A DNA stretch of 64,000 nt, taken from contig OX393579.1 in NCBI GenBank assembly GCA_947652605.1, forward strand, positions 39,872,970 through 39,936,969. Reading direction: 5' to 3'. Below are positions 53,616 to 64,000 of this stretch, in pieces. Position numbers and translations under genes: made by a program. The stretch comes from Elmis aenea. Lineage: Eukaryota; Arthropoda; Insecta; Coleoptera; Elmidae. The stretch's first letter is position 1, and each line of letters begins with the position of its first letter. Under the pieces are notes generated by a model. It was given only the letters and a program-made list of their open reading frames with translations. It ran no database searches and was not told the origin of the DNA.

Positions 53616-56600
53616 CTAATTATTTTCTGCTGTTGGCTTTGAGTCGGAAGATTCACCAGCAGTGGCTCCAACCATGAGTTGATTGTCTTTCCATCCGCCA
53701 GGGGCTGCTTTCATGTCACCTCCAGCGACTCCGGCCATTTGTTGATTTCCTTGCCATGTTCCAGACGCTCTCATTTGTTGATTGTCTTTCCATCCTCCAG
53801 GAGCTGCTTTCATGTCACCGCCAGCGACTCCGGCCATTTGTTGATTTCCTTGCCATGTTCCAGAAGCTCTCATCTGTTGATTGTCTTTCCATCCGCCAGG
53901 GGCTGCTTTCATGTCACCGCCAGCGACTCCGGCCATTTGTTGATTTCCTTGCCATGTTCCAGAAGCTCTCATTTGTTGATTGTCTTTCCATCCTCCAGGA
54001 GCTGCTTTCATGTCACCGCCAGCGACTCCGGCCATTTGTTGATTTCCTTGCCAGCTACCAGACGCTCGCATTGGCATTTTTTGATTTTGATCCATACCAC
54101 CTCCTGATGCCCTCATTTGTTGGTTTTCGGAAGGGTTCCAACTACCACTTGCGGCTGATTTATCTCCTTCCTTGTTACTAGCGCCTACAGTTATTTCTTT
54201 ATCGGTATCTTTTAATTTCTTATCTTCCAATTTTAACGGATCTGCAGGGGTTTTGCTCGAATCAGCTTCTAGATCTTTGTTGACAGCTCCTATCATTGTT
54301 TCTTCCCAACCTCCGCCTGATGCTCGTCCTTGAGACATTTGGTTGAGAGTTTGTTTTTCCTTGTTCTCTGGAGTTGTTGAAAACCCCGCAGAAGGAGTAG
54401 ACTTTTCTGGTTCTTGTGTAGAATCTGCGCTGTCAGCAGAATGGGTCATCATTGCAATACTATCTGTGGAAGTAGTATCTTCTGCTGATCGGTAAGTGCC
54501 AGGTTTTGAGTATGATGAAGATCCGGTAGCTGAATAGGCGGGAGCATTATATTTTGATGTTGGAGCAGAGTACGATTGAGATCCACCTCCATATGATGGA
54601 GCGGCCGGTGCTGAATATGATGAAGATCCACCGTAAGATTGAGCAGGTGCTGAGCCACCATAAGACGACGATCCACCATAAGATTGCATTCCACCGTAAG
54701 ATGACGATCCTCCAGAACCACCATAAGATGGTGATGCTCCATAGCCCGATTCGCCAGATCCACCATAGGATGATGATCCGCTAGATCCACCATAAGATGA
54801 TGAACCTCCATCAGACGATCCTCCACCATATGATGAACCGCCAGAACCACCATAAGATGGTGCGCCATAGGATGAGCCACTTGATCCACCATAAGATGGT
54901 GATCCTCCGTAACTTGATCCACCAGATTCACCATAAGTTGAACCTCCACCATATGATGGTGAGCCTCCATAAGATGATCCACCATAAGCTGAACCACTAG
55001 ATCCACCATAAGACTGTTCGCCACCGTATGAGGATGAACCACCGTAGGAAGGTGAACCTCCATAAGATGAGCCACTAGCTCCGCCGTAAGACTTTGTTCC
55101 TCCATAGCTTGATCCACCAGAACCTCCATAGCTCGATCCACTAGATCCACCATACGATGATCCTTTGCCACCTGATCCACCATAAGATGAACCTCCATAA
55201 GAGGGCGATCCACCTGAGCTACCATAAGAAGATCCACTGCCATAGGAAGGTGATCCTCCATAAGATGATCCACCAGATCCTCCATAAGATGACCCACTAG
55301 ATCCACCATAAGATGAGTCGCCACCATAAGATGATTCGCTAGATCCACCATAAGAAGGTGATCCTCCATAGGATGAACCTCCAGATGAACCATACGATGA
55401 TCCACCAGATCCTCCATAAGACTGAGCTGGAGACGAGCTGCCATAGGATGATCCACCATAAGCTGGAGAACTTCCATAGGATGATCCACCAGATCCACCA
55501 TAAGATGATCCACCGTAAGATGACCCACTAGAACCACCATAAGCAGGTGAACCATACGATGATCCACCAGATCCTCCATAAGACTGAGCTGGTGAAGAGC
55601 TGCCATAGGATGATCCACCATAAGCTGGAGAACTTCCATAAGATGATCCACCAGATCCACCATAAGATGATCCACCACCTTTACCATAGGATGAACCACC
55701 AGATCCACCATAAGACGATTCGCCACCATATGATGATCCACCGTATGAAGGCGAACCTCCATAGGATGAGCCACCAGATCCTCCATAAGACTGCGATCCA
55801 CCGTAAGATGATCCGCCTGACCCACCATAAGATGGTGAGCTTCCATAAGATGATCCACTTGAACCACCATAAGTAGATGATCCTCCATACCCTGATCCAC
55901 CAGATTCACCGCCGTATGAAGATGATCCACCATACGCGGGCGCTCCTCCATAAGATGATCCGCCAGATGCACCATAAGATGATCCTCCACCATATGATGA
56001 TTCTCCACCATATGAAGATCCACCAGTAGATGGAGCAGAAGAGCTGCCATAAGATGAACCACCATAAGCAGGTGAACTTCCATAAGATGAACCACCATAA
56101 GCAGGTGAACTTCCATAAGATGATCCTCCAGATCCACTATAGGATGGTGATGCTCCATAGCCCGATTCGCCAGATCCTCCATACGATGATCCACTGGATC
56201 CACCATAAGACGATCCTCCACTTGATCCACCATAAGTTGGTGATCCACTGTAAGATGATCCACCAGATCCACCATAGGAGGAATCTCCTCCATATGAAGC
56301 TGATCCGCCAGATCCACCGTAAGATGATCCTCCACCATAAGATGGTGCTGGTGAACTATAAGATGATGATCCACCATAAGATGGTGCTGGTGAATTATAA
56401 GATGATGATCCACCATAAGATGGTGCTGGTGAACTATAAGATGATGATCCACCATAAGATGGTGCTGGTGAACTATAAGATGATGATCCACCATAAGATG
56501 GTGCTGGTGAACTATAAGATGATGATCCACCATAACCTGAAGTAGAGCCACCATAGGATGGGGCAGCTGGAGCACTGTATGAGGATGATCCTCCATAAGA

Positions 56601-58976
56601 ACTTGTTGGTGCAGAATAAGATGATGATCCTCCATAGGATGAGCCACCACCATAACTTGATGCTGGAGCGCTATATGATGATCCACCATTTGATTCTTCA
56701 GAATTAGTTTCATATCCAGATGATTCGCCATATGCTGGAGCGTCATTTGATTGGGATCTTCCATAATCCATTCCATAGCCACCTCCATAGCTGCTTCCAT
56801 AGCCGCCTCCGCTTCCACCATATCCACCTCCTCCATATCCACCGCCGCCATATCCACCGCCGCCATATCCACCGCCGCCATATCCTCCGCTACCATATCC
56901 TCCACCGCCATATCCACCTCCGCCATATCCACCACCACCTTTACCTCCATAACCTCCTCCGCCATAACCGCCATTACCGCCATAACCACCTCCATAGCCA
57001 CCACCTCCATAGCCGCCACCGCCTCCGTAACTGCCTCCACCGCCTCCGTAACTGCCTCCACCATAGCCGCCTCCTCCATAGGATGGATAGCTAGAGGCGT
57101 ACCCTGCCAGGGAAGGTTGACATGTGATAACCAAATTGTGTTCAGAGCCCTTTTTACCTTTTTTAAAGCCTTTCTTTTTCATTGGTTTGATTTTTGTTAC
57201 ATAAGAGACACCACCATAACCACCACCTCCTCCGTAGCTACCATAATCGGAACCATAATCATCTCCATAATCTGAAGTCCGCATAAACGGTGTGTGTTGC
57301 TTTCCATCGTCTTCCATTCCTAATGGTAGTCCAACAGTATGTTCTGTGTCGTCTCCAGATTCATTTTCGGAACGGTAAGATGATCCGTGAGAGGCTGGAG
57401 CGGCATAAGATGGCGATGAATGAGCTGAAGCAGAACTATATGAAGAAGAAGATGATGAATATGATTTTTGTGGTGCAGAATAAGAAGAAGAATGGCTAGG
57501 GCTAGAATAACTAGAGGATTGATGAGCAGGCGCAGAATATGAGGATGAAGATGAATGTGCTGGAGCAGCATCATATGATGCTGGAGCCGATGCTGCAGAA
57601 TAACTAGATTGGGCAGCAGGAGCAGAGTAGCTGGGAGCAGCTGCAGAGTAACTGGGTGCGGCAGCAGAGTAACTTGGTGCTGCTGCGGAGTAACTTGGTG
57701 CTGCTGCTGAGTAACTTGGTGCTGCTGCAGAGTAACTTGGTGCTGCTGCAGAGTAACTTGGTGCTGCTGCAGAGTAACTTGGTGCTGCAGCGGAGTAACT
57801 TGGTGCTGCTGCGGAGTAACTTGGTGCTGCAGCGGAGTAACTAGAAGCAGGGCCAGAATAACTTGAACTCGCTTTCGAAGCACCATATGAAGATCCTGAG
57901 GAATACTCTGCCTTAGGTGCAGAATATGCAGGTGCTGCTGCCGAATAGCTAGCTTTTTGTGCAGAATAAGCTGGAGCTGGTGCACTATAAGATGCTGAGG
58001 ATGGTGCTGAATAACTTGCTTTTGATGCAGAATAAGAAGGAGCCGAATAAGAAGGTGCGGAATAGGAAGGTGCGGAATAGGAAGGTGCGGAATAGGAAGG
58101 TGCGGAATAAGAAGGTGCCGAATAAGAAGGTGCCGAATAAGAAGGTGCCGAATAAGAAGGCATAGAATAAGAAGGTGCGGAATAAGAAGGTGCGGAATAA
58201 GAAGGCATGGAATAAGAAGGTGCTGAGTAAGAAGGTGCGGAATAAGAAGGTGCTGAATAAGAAGGCATAGAATAAGAAGGTGCGGAATAAGAAGGCATGG
58301 AATAAGAAGGTGCGGAATATGATGAAGCTTCATATGCAGGAGCAGCAGATTCCATGTAAGATGATGCAGCCGGCGATCCGTAAGCAGGTGCGCCATAGGA
58401 TGAACCACCATAACTAGCTTTAGGTGCAGAATATGCCTGCGATCCATACGACGATGCAGCAGGAGCTGAATAACTTGCTTTGGGTGCAGAGTATGCTGGT
58501 GCAGAATAAGATGTGGGGGCCGAATAACTTGCCTTTGGAGCCGAGTAAGATGGTGCAGGTGCTGAGTATGATTGTCCTCCATATGACGGAGCGCCATATG
58601 CAGGTGCAGCTGGTGCAGCGTAGGCAGGTGCAGAATATCCACCAGATTTATATCCTTGCGCTTCTGGTTCACAAACCTGGAAAGGTTTTTGGTACGAATT
58701 TCCAGGTCTTATTTCTACGCAGAACGTGGTTGCAGTTGATTTCTTTGTTCTTATGGTCTGATCGTCGACAGCAGCGCCTATAACAGGGTCCAGTGAATCT
58801 TCAGTAGTAGTTGAAGCTGTTGTTGTCGATACCAAATCAGTACTTGTGCTTGATTTGAATTCGTATGGTCGGTATTTCTTAGGATACACATTTTTAATAA
58901 GTTTGTTGGGTCGACCATCTTCTGTTGCCACAAGGGCGATTGTGGCAGCCACACAGAGCAAGCTGAAGACTCGCAT
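53616..58976 (-). CDS. Secreted Gly/Ser/Tyr-rich repetitive structural protein, 1786 aa
   Basis: A single uninterrupted exon encodes 1786 residues. A signal peptide is evident (MRVFSLLCVAATIALVATED). An N-terminal non-repetitive part has Thr-rich sequence and two Cys (C86, C102, in FCVEIRPGNSYQKPFQVC). Repeats follow: SYSAP/SYSMP pentapeptides (about 219-312), about ten SYSAAAP heptapeptides (about 380-445), an acidic/basic spacer with VTKIKPMKKKGFKKGKKG and one Cys (about 590-621), GGY repeats (634-732), a very long GGSSYGGS/SPSYGGS region (759-1472) and an acidic C-terminal part ending in four 33-residue units with GNQQMAGVAGGDMKAAPGGW. The composition fits a silk, cuticle or adhesive protein. 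I do not recognise an orthologue. It stands alone, with its own TATA promoter. Long frames on other strands and phases over this region are by-products of the repeats. Confidence 0.9.
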   Translation of the reverse strand: MRVFSLLCVAATIALVATEDGRPNKLIKNVYPKKYRPYEFKSSTSTDLVSTTTASTTTEDSLDPVIGAAVDDQTIRTKKSTATTFCVEIRPGNSYQKPFQVCEPEAQGYKSGGYSAPAYAAPAAPAYGAPSYGGQSYSAPAPSYSAPKASYSAPTSYSAPAYSAPKASYSAPAASSYGSQAYSAPKASYGGSSYGAPAYGSPAASSYMESAAPAYEASSYSAPSYSMPSYSAPSYSMPSYSAPSYSAPSYSAPSYSMPSYSAPSYSAPSYSMPSYSAPSYSAPSYSAPSYSAPSYSAPSYSAPSYSAPSYSAPSYSASKASYSAPSSASYSAPAPAYSAQKASYSAAAPAYSAPKAEYSSGSSYGASKASSSYSGPASSYSAAAPSYSAAAPSYSAAAPSYSAAAPSYSAAAPSYSAAAPSYSAAAPSYSAAAPSYSAAAPSYSAAAPSYSAPAAQSSYSAASAPASYDAAPAHSSSSSYSAPAHQSSSYSSPSHSSSYSAPQKSYSSSSSSYSSASAHSSPSYAAPASHGSSYRSENESGDDTEHTVGLPLGMEDDGKQHTPFMRTSDYGDDYGSDYGSYGGGGGYGGVSYVTKIKPMKKKGFKKGKKGSEHNLVITCQPSLAGYASSYPSYGGGGYGGGSYGGGGGSYGGGGGYGGGGYGGGYGGNGGYGGGGYGGKGGGGYGGGGYGGGGYGSGGYGGGGYGGGGYGGGGYGGGGYGGSGGGYGSSYGGGYGMDYGRSQSNDAPAYGESSGYETNSEESNGGSSYSAPASSYGGGSSYGGSSSYSAPTSSYGGSSSYSAPAAPSYGGSTSGYGGSSSYSSPAPSYGGSSSYSSPAPSYGGSSSYSSPAPSYGGSSSYNSPAPSYGGSSSYSSPAPSYGGGSSYGGSGGSASYGGDSSYGGSGGSSYSGSPTYGGSSGGSSYGGSSGSSYGGSGESGYGASPSYSGSGGSSYGSSPAYGGSSYGSSPAYGGSSYGSSSAPSTGGSSYGGESSYGGGSSYGASGGSSYGGAPAYGGSSSYGGESGGSGYGGSSTYGGSSGSSYGSSPSYGGSGGSSYGGSQSYGGSGGSSYGGSPSYGGSSYGGESSYGGSGGSSYGKGGGSSYGGSGGSSYGSSPAYGGSSYGSSSPAQSYGGSGGSSYGSPAYGGSSGSSYGGSSYGGSGGSSYGSSPAYGGSSYGSSSPAQSYGGSGGSSYGSSGGSSYGGSPSYGGSSESSYGGDSSYGGSSGSSYGGSGGSSYGGSPSYGSGSSYGSSGGSPSYGGSSYGGSGGKGSSYGGSSGSSYGGSGGSSYGGTKSYGGASGSSYGGSPSYGGSSSYGGEQSYGGSSGSAYGGSSYGGSPSYGGGSTYGESGGSSYGGSPSYGGSSGSSYGAPSYGGSGGSSYGGGSSDGGSSSYGGSSGSSSYGGSGESGYGASPSYGGSGGSSSYGGMQSYGGSSSYGGSAPAQSYGGSSSYSAPAAPSYGGGSQSYSAPTSKYNAPAYSATGSSSYSKPGTYRSAEDTTSTDSIAMMTHSADSADSTQEPEKSTPSAGFSTTPENKEKQTLNQMSQGRASGGGWEETMIGAVNKDLEADSSKTPADPLKLEDKKLKDTDKEITVGASNKEGDKSAASGSWNPSENQQMRASGGGMDQNQKMPMRASGSWQGNQQMAGVAGGDMKAAPGGWKDNQQMRASGTWQGNQQMAGVAGGDMKAAPGGWKDNQQMRASGTWQGNQQMAGVAGGDMKAAPGGWKDNQQMRASGTWQGNQQMAGVAGGDMKAAPGGWKDNQLMVGATAGESSDSKPTAENN
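53677..54072 (-). repeat. Four 99-bp tandem units encoding the C-terminal repeat
   Basis: Units start at about 53677, 53776, 53875 and 53974 and are almost identical at DNA level (for example CAGCGACTCCGGCCATTTGT in each). Each encodes 33 residues. The near identity suggests recent expansion or gene conversion. Confidence 0.9.
54560..56700 (-). repeat. GGSSYGGS-coding minisatellite
   Basis: About 2.1 kb of CCACCATAAGATGATCCACC-like units (on the plus strand), irregular in length, encoding GGSSYGG and SPSYGG variants. A regular 57-bp sub-array (about 56340-56530) encodes PSYGGSSSYSSPA five times. Confidence 0.88.
57640..57840 (-). repeat. 21-bp tandem array encoding SYSAAAP
   Basis: About ten units of AGTAACTTGGTGCTGCTGC (plus strand) with mainly synonymous differences (GCTGCTGC, GCAGCGG, GCTGCAG). 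Confidence 0.9.
58040..58320 (-). repeat. 15-bp tandem array encoding SYSAP/SYSMP
   Basis: About nineteen units of GAATAAGAAGGTGCG (plus strand). Some have GGCAT in place of GGTGC, giving Met instead of Ala. Confidence 0.88.
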
Positions 58977-58997
58977 ATTGCTGAGTATGTGGCTGAA

Positions 58998-59030
58998 TGA
59001 TTAGTCGCTTCTACCTGTTCGCTATTTATA
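58998..59030 (-). promoter_or_regulatory. Core promoter of the large structural-protein gene
   Basis: TATAAATAG is read on the minus strand from 59030. The initiator-like TCATTC has its A at 58998, 32 bp on, leaving a 5'UTR of about 22 nt before the ATG. A strong TATA promoter and very short leader fit a highly expressed, tissue-specific structural gene. Confidence 0.65.
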
Positions 59031-61451
59031 TTATAACTCTGTCGATGCAGCAATTTCATGCGACTAATATGCGCGATTATATTAATTTTAATCGAATTAT
59101 GTTAAACTAAATTAAACTGATCTGTTTTTCGTCATTTTACTTATAAATCAATACGTTAACGATTAACTGCATTTTGATTTAATTAATATGGAATATTTAG
59201 TTGACTTCAATTATAAAATTATCGAATTGTTCAATTTTAAAGCACTTTAGTTCACAAATTTTAATTAATAAAATTGTAAGTGCATTTGATTCAACTTAAA
59301 AATTAATTTACGGTGTATTTTGAAAGATTAAAAAAATAAGTGTATTGAAATTTAAAAATACCTGTAAGTCATAATTTTAATCGAAAACCACCGATATAAA
59401 TACTGATTTATCGTTATTTACAAACAACATTATAAATTCGTACGGTCATTTGTCTACTGTCGAATGTTGTAATCAAAAAAATAGATTTACTAACCTACAA
59501 ATGATCATTAGTTTTAAAGCATGAAGCATTTATAAATAAGGCAAAATATTTATACAGTTTGTAAACAAGCTATTTTGTTTATTGTACAGTATATCATTTG
59601 GGATTGTTTATTCATTATTTTGAAACAAAACTTATTTATTATGTTACTTAGACCAAACATTGTTTTGTTCAATGAACAATTATTTTATCTGGAAATATAA
59701 TAACTTGCAACAAATGTTACTACTACTTTTTCTGCAAATATTTTTATATATTCTCTGGGACACGACTTAATTCTTAAAGCTTTTATTTTTAAACCAAGTG
59801 ACGAAATTAAATTTTGTAACGCAGCTGTGGTAAAAATTTGTTTTCTTTAAATATAATAATTAACAAGCATCAACATACAATATTACAACTAATTTGTTTT
59901 AAGCAATAATTATTTAGTAACCAGACTTATTTCGCATATTTGCTAATGTCGTATTCTTAAAAATTTTTTTTATTTTTAGACTAAATCGCCAAAAGATGAT
60001 CAATAACTAAGCGTGTGTACGTTTAAAAAAAAAATATACAGAACTTTTAAGTAATATTTAATTATTAGATCCAATTTATTTGAAAAATAAAAACCGTTTG
60101 GGAGGATCATATATATTTTGTTAATCAAGTTTGTTAGGGCTTAAGATAAATATTTTCTTTAACTATTGGTCTTGTCAAGTACGTATAATAAAAATTATTA
60201 TCGCCACAAATTATTTGACGATATCTTTTTTTTTTTATTTGAAATATGGTCCATTCCACAAATGATAATAATTTATAATTTTTACGGAAATGCTGGCAAA
60301 CAATAACAGTTTACATACATCAATATTTTTTATTTTTATACCGTATCATTTTATAATACATATTACTTCGATAAGATATATATTTTTTATTTAGTATTTC
60401 ACTTTAAAAGCTGTAAGGCTGTAACGGTTACAAATATTTCATAAAATAACGAAACATTTCTTAAACAATGATCGGGCACATAAAAACAGCTTGTGTTGCC
60501 TTTAAAAATTAAGAAATATATGAAATGCTGAAAAACATGTGGGTGAATATTTAAAGAAATAAAAATTAGTTTCCTTTTTCTTAAATCAAACATTTTTTAG
60601 CTCTTTGTAGTAAGATATCTATAAACATTAAAATTTCTCGTTACTGGTTGTAAATCAATAGTTTTGTCGATTCAAATTCAATGTAGAATTTGATTTCCGT
60701 TGTATGTATAACATACTAAAAATATAAAATTTTCTCATGTGTTGTATGTTAATATTTTAAGACAGCTGAAAACGAAATGTACTGTGCGTTTAAAAAAGAA
60801 TTTGACCATGCCATAAAAGAATAAAGATAAACAGACAATTTTTTAAGAAATTTGAGTTTCTATGTTTCAAATGATTTATTATTTTTCACAGAATCTTAGC
60901 AATCTTTGTATTTGACAAGACAAATCACGATAAAATGTTAACATTTGCAATATGCCTAATAAAATAAAATGCACTGAAAAGAATTTTTAGTAAAAAGGAG
61001 ATTTATTTCATTTATTTAAAAATATTTTTTTCTTTAATTTTTGGTAATATTTTAATTAATTAGAGCTAAATTTAGCAATTAATATTGCAAGCAGTTAATT
61101 TTTAAAAGCGGTAAACGACACTTCGGAATTTATGAAATTGCAAACGATACATTTAACGTGTCGCAAATCATGTAAAGAATTTGCACTGTAATTAAACCGC
61201 AATTAACAAATGAATAATTGTGCCAACTAAGACCTTCAATAAAGTTTTATGATCATGAAAGTGTAATTTTTAATTTCCGGATGCGTTTTGTTTACACAGC
61301 ATATTTGCACCATTTAATGATTGCAGAAGTTGAAAAAATAGATAACATTTAATATAGGTAATACATTTTTAGTAACAAATTAGTTCATTATCAAAGCATT
61401 ATACAGGGTGTTTGAAATTTGAGTTTAAACATTGAGATATCACTTAATATA
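59031..61451. other. Upstream AT-rich intergenic DNA
   Basis: No gene is seen over 2.4 kb upstream of the structural-protein promoter. At 60890-61010 a stretch (TTTGTATTTGACAAGACAAA...TTGCAATATGCC) resembles 18700-18810 in the duplicated block, an old repeat shared by both loci. ACAGGGTGTTTGAAATTTG at 61404 is a transposon-type end. Confidence 0.5.
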
Positions 61452-61977
61452 CAGGATGTTGCATGACGTAACGGCCAAACTTAAGGAGCATGTACCTTGA
61501 GTCAATTTAAGCAAAAAATGTTGTATAAATCATGTTCCAAAACTCGATGTTTATCGAGTTATAGACCTTTAAAGTTTATAAAAAAAAGGTCAATTTCAAC
61601 ATAGAAAAGTATGAAATAGGTACCACTTTTTTTTTAAAATATTGATTTAACAACAAAATGTTTCTCATAAAAGATGCAACGCTATATTTTTTGCGCTTTA
61701 TGGTATACTCGATTTTGTTTTATTTTTTACGGTTTATTTGCTATGGCAACCAACCTATTTATTTTAAATAGAATACCCTGTACATATATTATTACAATTT
61801 TGGATTCCTCTTTAAATGTTCTTTATAAAATATAGGCCTAAAATTAACGAGTAATTCACTTGTTTTTGAAAATGTTGAGGGATGTAGCAATTTAAAAAAT
61901 GGCCAATATTTAAGAAATGTGTGGTAACAACCGAAATTCGCTTGGAAGCTATGCTTCCTATATCTTTGTAGGTTGTG

Positions 61978-62069
61978 GCTATTTGCACCTACAGTAGGTA
62001 CGAATAATTGGCTATTTGCACCTACAGTAGGTACGAATAATTGGCTATTTGCACCTACTGTATAGGTAT
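61978..62069. repeat. 32-33-bp tandem repeat, left arm
   Basis: Three units of GGCTATTTGCACCTACAGTA followed by GGTACGAATAATT. Confidence 0.85.
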
Positions 62070-63294
62070 ATACCAGATGTAACTAAGACCTAGTACACCT
62101 CCTTTTTTTCTTTAGTTTTAATTGTACATAAATAAACTTTTAGACATATGATATGTGTAAAGAACCGGAATATTTGAACATAATGTACACTATTATATCA
62201 CTTTCGGTTTCGCCGAAAATTGCCCTAACTTTGTTATTTCAAATGGAACACCCTATATATATTTACATTTTTAGAAAGAGGAGGCAATTATGAATTCAAC
62301 TGCACTGATTTGGTTACTTTTTTATTTTTATTTAGTCATAAGTCCCTCTACCGTGCAGGACTTTGGTTAATTTAATTAACCTTAAATAATTTTTGAACAA
62401 TAATTTATTTTTTTATTAAGTGAGCCGTGACCTGCATACATTGAATTTTATTTTGTCAACAAGTGTCCGACAAATGTTTTTGTAAATTTTAATTGCCATT
62501 TAGGTTACTTTAATCGGCTTTGAAGATTGCAAATCGGTTTTTTGACAAATGCAAATGCAGTAGTACATGCACTTACTTAAATAGAGTATTTCCTGACGAA
62601 TTTAACAATACCAATAACTTATATTTGTGTTGGATTGCTGCTTCACAGACTTAAAATGTTATAAAAACTTGTTAAGATATCCTATTAATCGCAGTATACT
62701 GTGCCTAAGTGCAACAAAACAAATTATAGTTGTAACTAATATAGTTATTTAATAAAAAAATGTAGTGATAATTTGTTGCTATTATGCACAGTATACTACG
62801 ACTAATAGAATCTCTAAATAAGTTTTTTTAATATTTTAAGTCTTTGAGGCAGGCAGCCTTTCAACACAAATATAATATGTTATTGGTCAAAAAATAGTCT
62901 GTAACCTTCAAAACCAATTAAAGTAACCTAAATGTTAATTAAAATGTACGAAAAACCTTTTTCGGACACTTGCTGACATAATAAAAATCAATTTATGCAG
63001 GTAACGGCAAATAAATATTCGTCCAAAAATTATTTGAGGTTATTAAAATTAATGAAAATGATGCAGTTGTATTCAAAGTTGCCTCCTCTTTCCAAAAATA
63101 TAAAATATACAGGGTGTTCCATTTGAAATAACAAAGTTAGGGTAATTTCCGACGAAACCGGAATTGAAATAATAGTGTACATGTGTTCATATAACACAGT
63201 ATTTACACATATCATACGTCTAAAAATTTATTTATGAAAAATTAAAACTAAAATAAAAAAGGGGGTGTACCAGAACTCAGTTTCAAGCGGTATA

Positions 63295-63421
63295 TACCTA
63301 TACAGTAGGTGCAAATAGCCAATTATTCGTACCTAAAGTAGGTGCAAATAGCCAATTATTCGTACCTACTGTAGGTGCAAATAGCCAATTATTCGTACCT
63401 ACTGTAGGTGCAAATAGCCAC
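63295..63421. repeat. 32-33-bp tandem repeat, right arm (inverted)
   Basis: Four units, the inverse of the left array; the difference in unit number shows that the arms have changed independently since formation. Confidence 0.85.
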
Positions 63422-64000
63422 AACCATCTTTGTATACGATTTGTGTCATATAAAATTTTGAAATTTAATACAGGACATTTGTTACTTTTGATCGAATTCG
63501 TTGAATTCTTAAATACTTGATATTTTTAAAAGTGCTACATTGCTTAACATTTTCGAGAAAAAAATAATTACTCGAAAACGGTTAATTTTGGGCCTATATG
63601 ACCTTTCACATTTTATAAAAACCATTTAAGGAAGAATCCAAAAATGTTATAACATTTAAAATAACTAATTTGGTTGCCATAGCAAATAAACCGTAAAAAA
63701 CAAAACAAAATCGAGCACACCATAAGGCGCAGAAAAGATAGCCATGCATCTTTAATAAAAAACAATTTGTTGTTAAATCAATATTTAAAAGATAAAAGCG
63801 GTATTGCATACTTTTTTATGTTAAAATTTACCATTTTTTATAAACTTTAAAAGTCTATAACTCGATAACCATCGAGTTTTGGACTATGGTTTATAAAATA
63901 TTTTTTGCTTAAATTGACTCATGGAACATGCTCCTTAAGTTTGGCCGTTACGTCATGCAACACCCTGAATAAGCTAGAGGTATTAATTTGGAAAAGTTAC

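Larger units (their letters stand above)
61452..63967. mobile_element. Near-complete 2.5-kb inverted repeat (giant fold-back element)
   Basis: The outer ends are CAGGATGTTGCATGACGTAA and TTACGTCATGCAACACCCTG. The arms pair with mismatches and small indels all the way to a centre near 62735: ACTCGATGTTTATCGAGTTA, the tandem array GGCTATTTGCACCTAC, AACTTTGTTATTTCAAATGG and finally AATCGCAGTATACTGTGC occur in order on the left and inverted in reverse order on the right. About 60 bp near 62325-62385 occurs only in the left arm. No coding region is seen. A single arm of the inner part lies at 42220-42780. Confidence 0.85.

Noticed and set aside
54449..57079. Long open frames of 876 and 450 codons in another phase, and several plus-strand frames, over the structural-protein gene
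   Set aside because: They are produced by the repeat structure. Their compositions (Met/Val/Asp/His-rich or His/Met-rich) are unlike proteins, and they lack a signal peptide, a promoter or non-repetitive domains.

Overview
The window looks like intergenic and genic DNA of an insect nuclear genome, possibly a beetle (the order cannot be fixed from sequence alone). It is AT-rich, has no bacterial-style operons, and is crowded with eukaryotic transposons: Penelope-like elements, piggyBac, Tc1/mariner and pogo types, hAT, PIF/Harbinger, non-LTR retrotransposons, a tRNA-derived SINE and many fold-back MITEs. Candidate host genes have insect-style core promoters (a TATA box about 30 bp before an initiator) and, in one case, a 55-bp intron.

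Layout. 1-142: a body-less Penelope-like hairpin carrying a hammerhead-ribozyme core. 1.9-13.2 kb: dated transposon insertions, several nested (hAT inside PIF/Harbinger; pogo-like inside hAT), plus a SINE, a dead LINE, and a small two-exon gene at 10.1-10.5 kb. 13.2-44.5 kb: a cluster of segmental duplications. One ancestral block carried a small gene with an 'IDVP' motif, a mariner/hAT nest, a long-TIR mariner, a hAT remnant, a LINE fragment and a candidate terminal exon. It occurs as nearly full copies A (18.2-26.95 kb) and B (27.6-34.6 kb) and as partial copies (13.2-18.2, 38.4-41.1 and 42.8-44.5 kb). A Penelope-like element with a 13-bp target duplication sits only in copy A. 35.3-37.9 and 44.5-47.0 kb: hAT/Ty3 fragments, piggyBac relics and a deleted mariner. 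47.7-52.4 kb: a second Penelope-like fragment and a series of TA-flanked fold-back elements. 53.6-59.0 kb: the main host gene, an intronless minus-strand gene for a 1786-residue secreted Gly/Ser/Tyr-rich repetitive protein (silk, cuticle or adhesive type). 61.45-63.97 kb: a 2.5-kb near-complete inverted repeat.

The host genes do not form a pathway. The large structural protein stands alone with its own promoter. The small IDVP genes form a local family (10.1, 20.9, truncated 29.9, 43.3 kb) spread partly by the segmental duplication. Similarity calls are from memory of family motifs; no database search was run.
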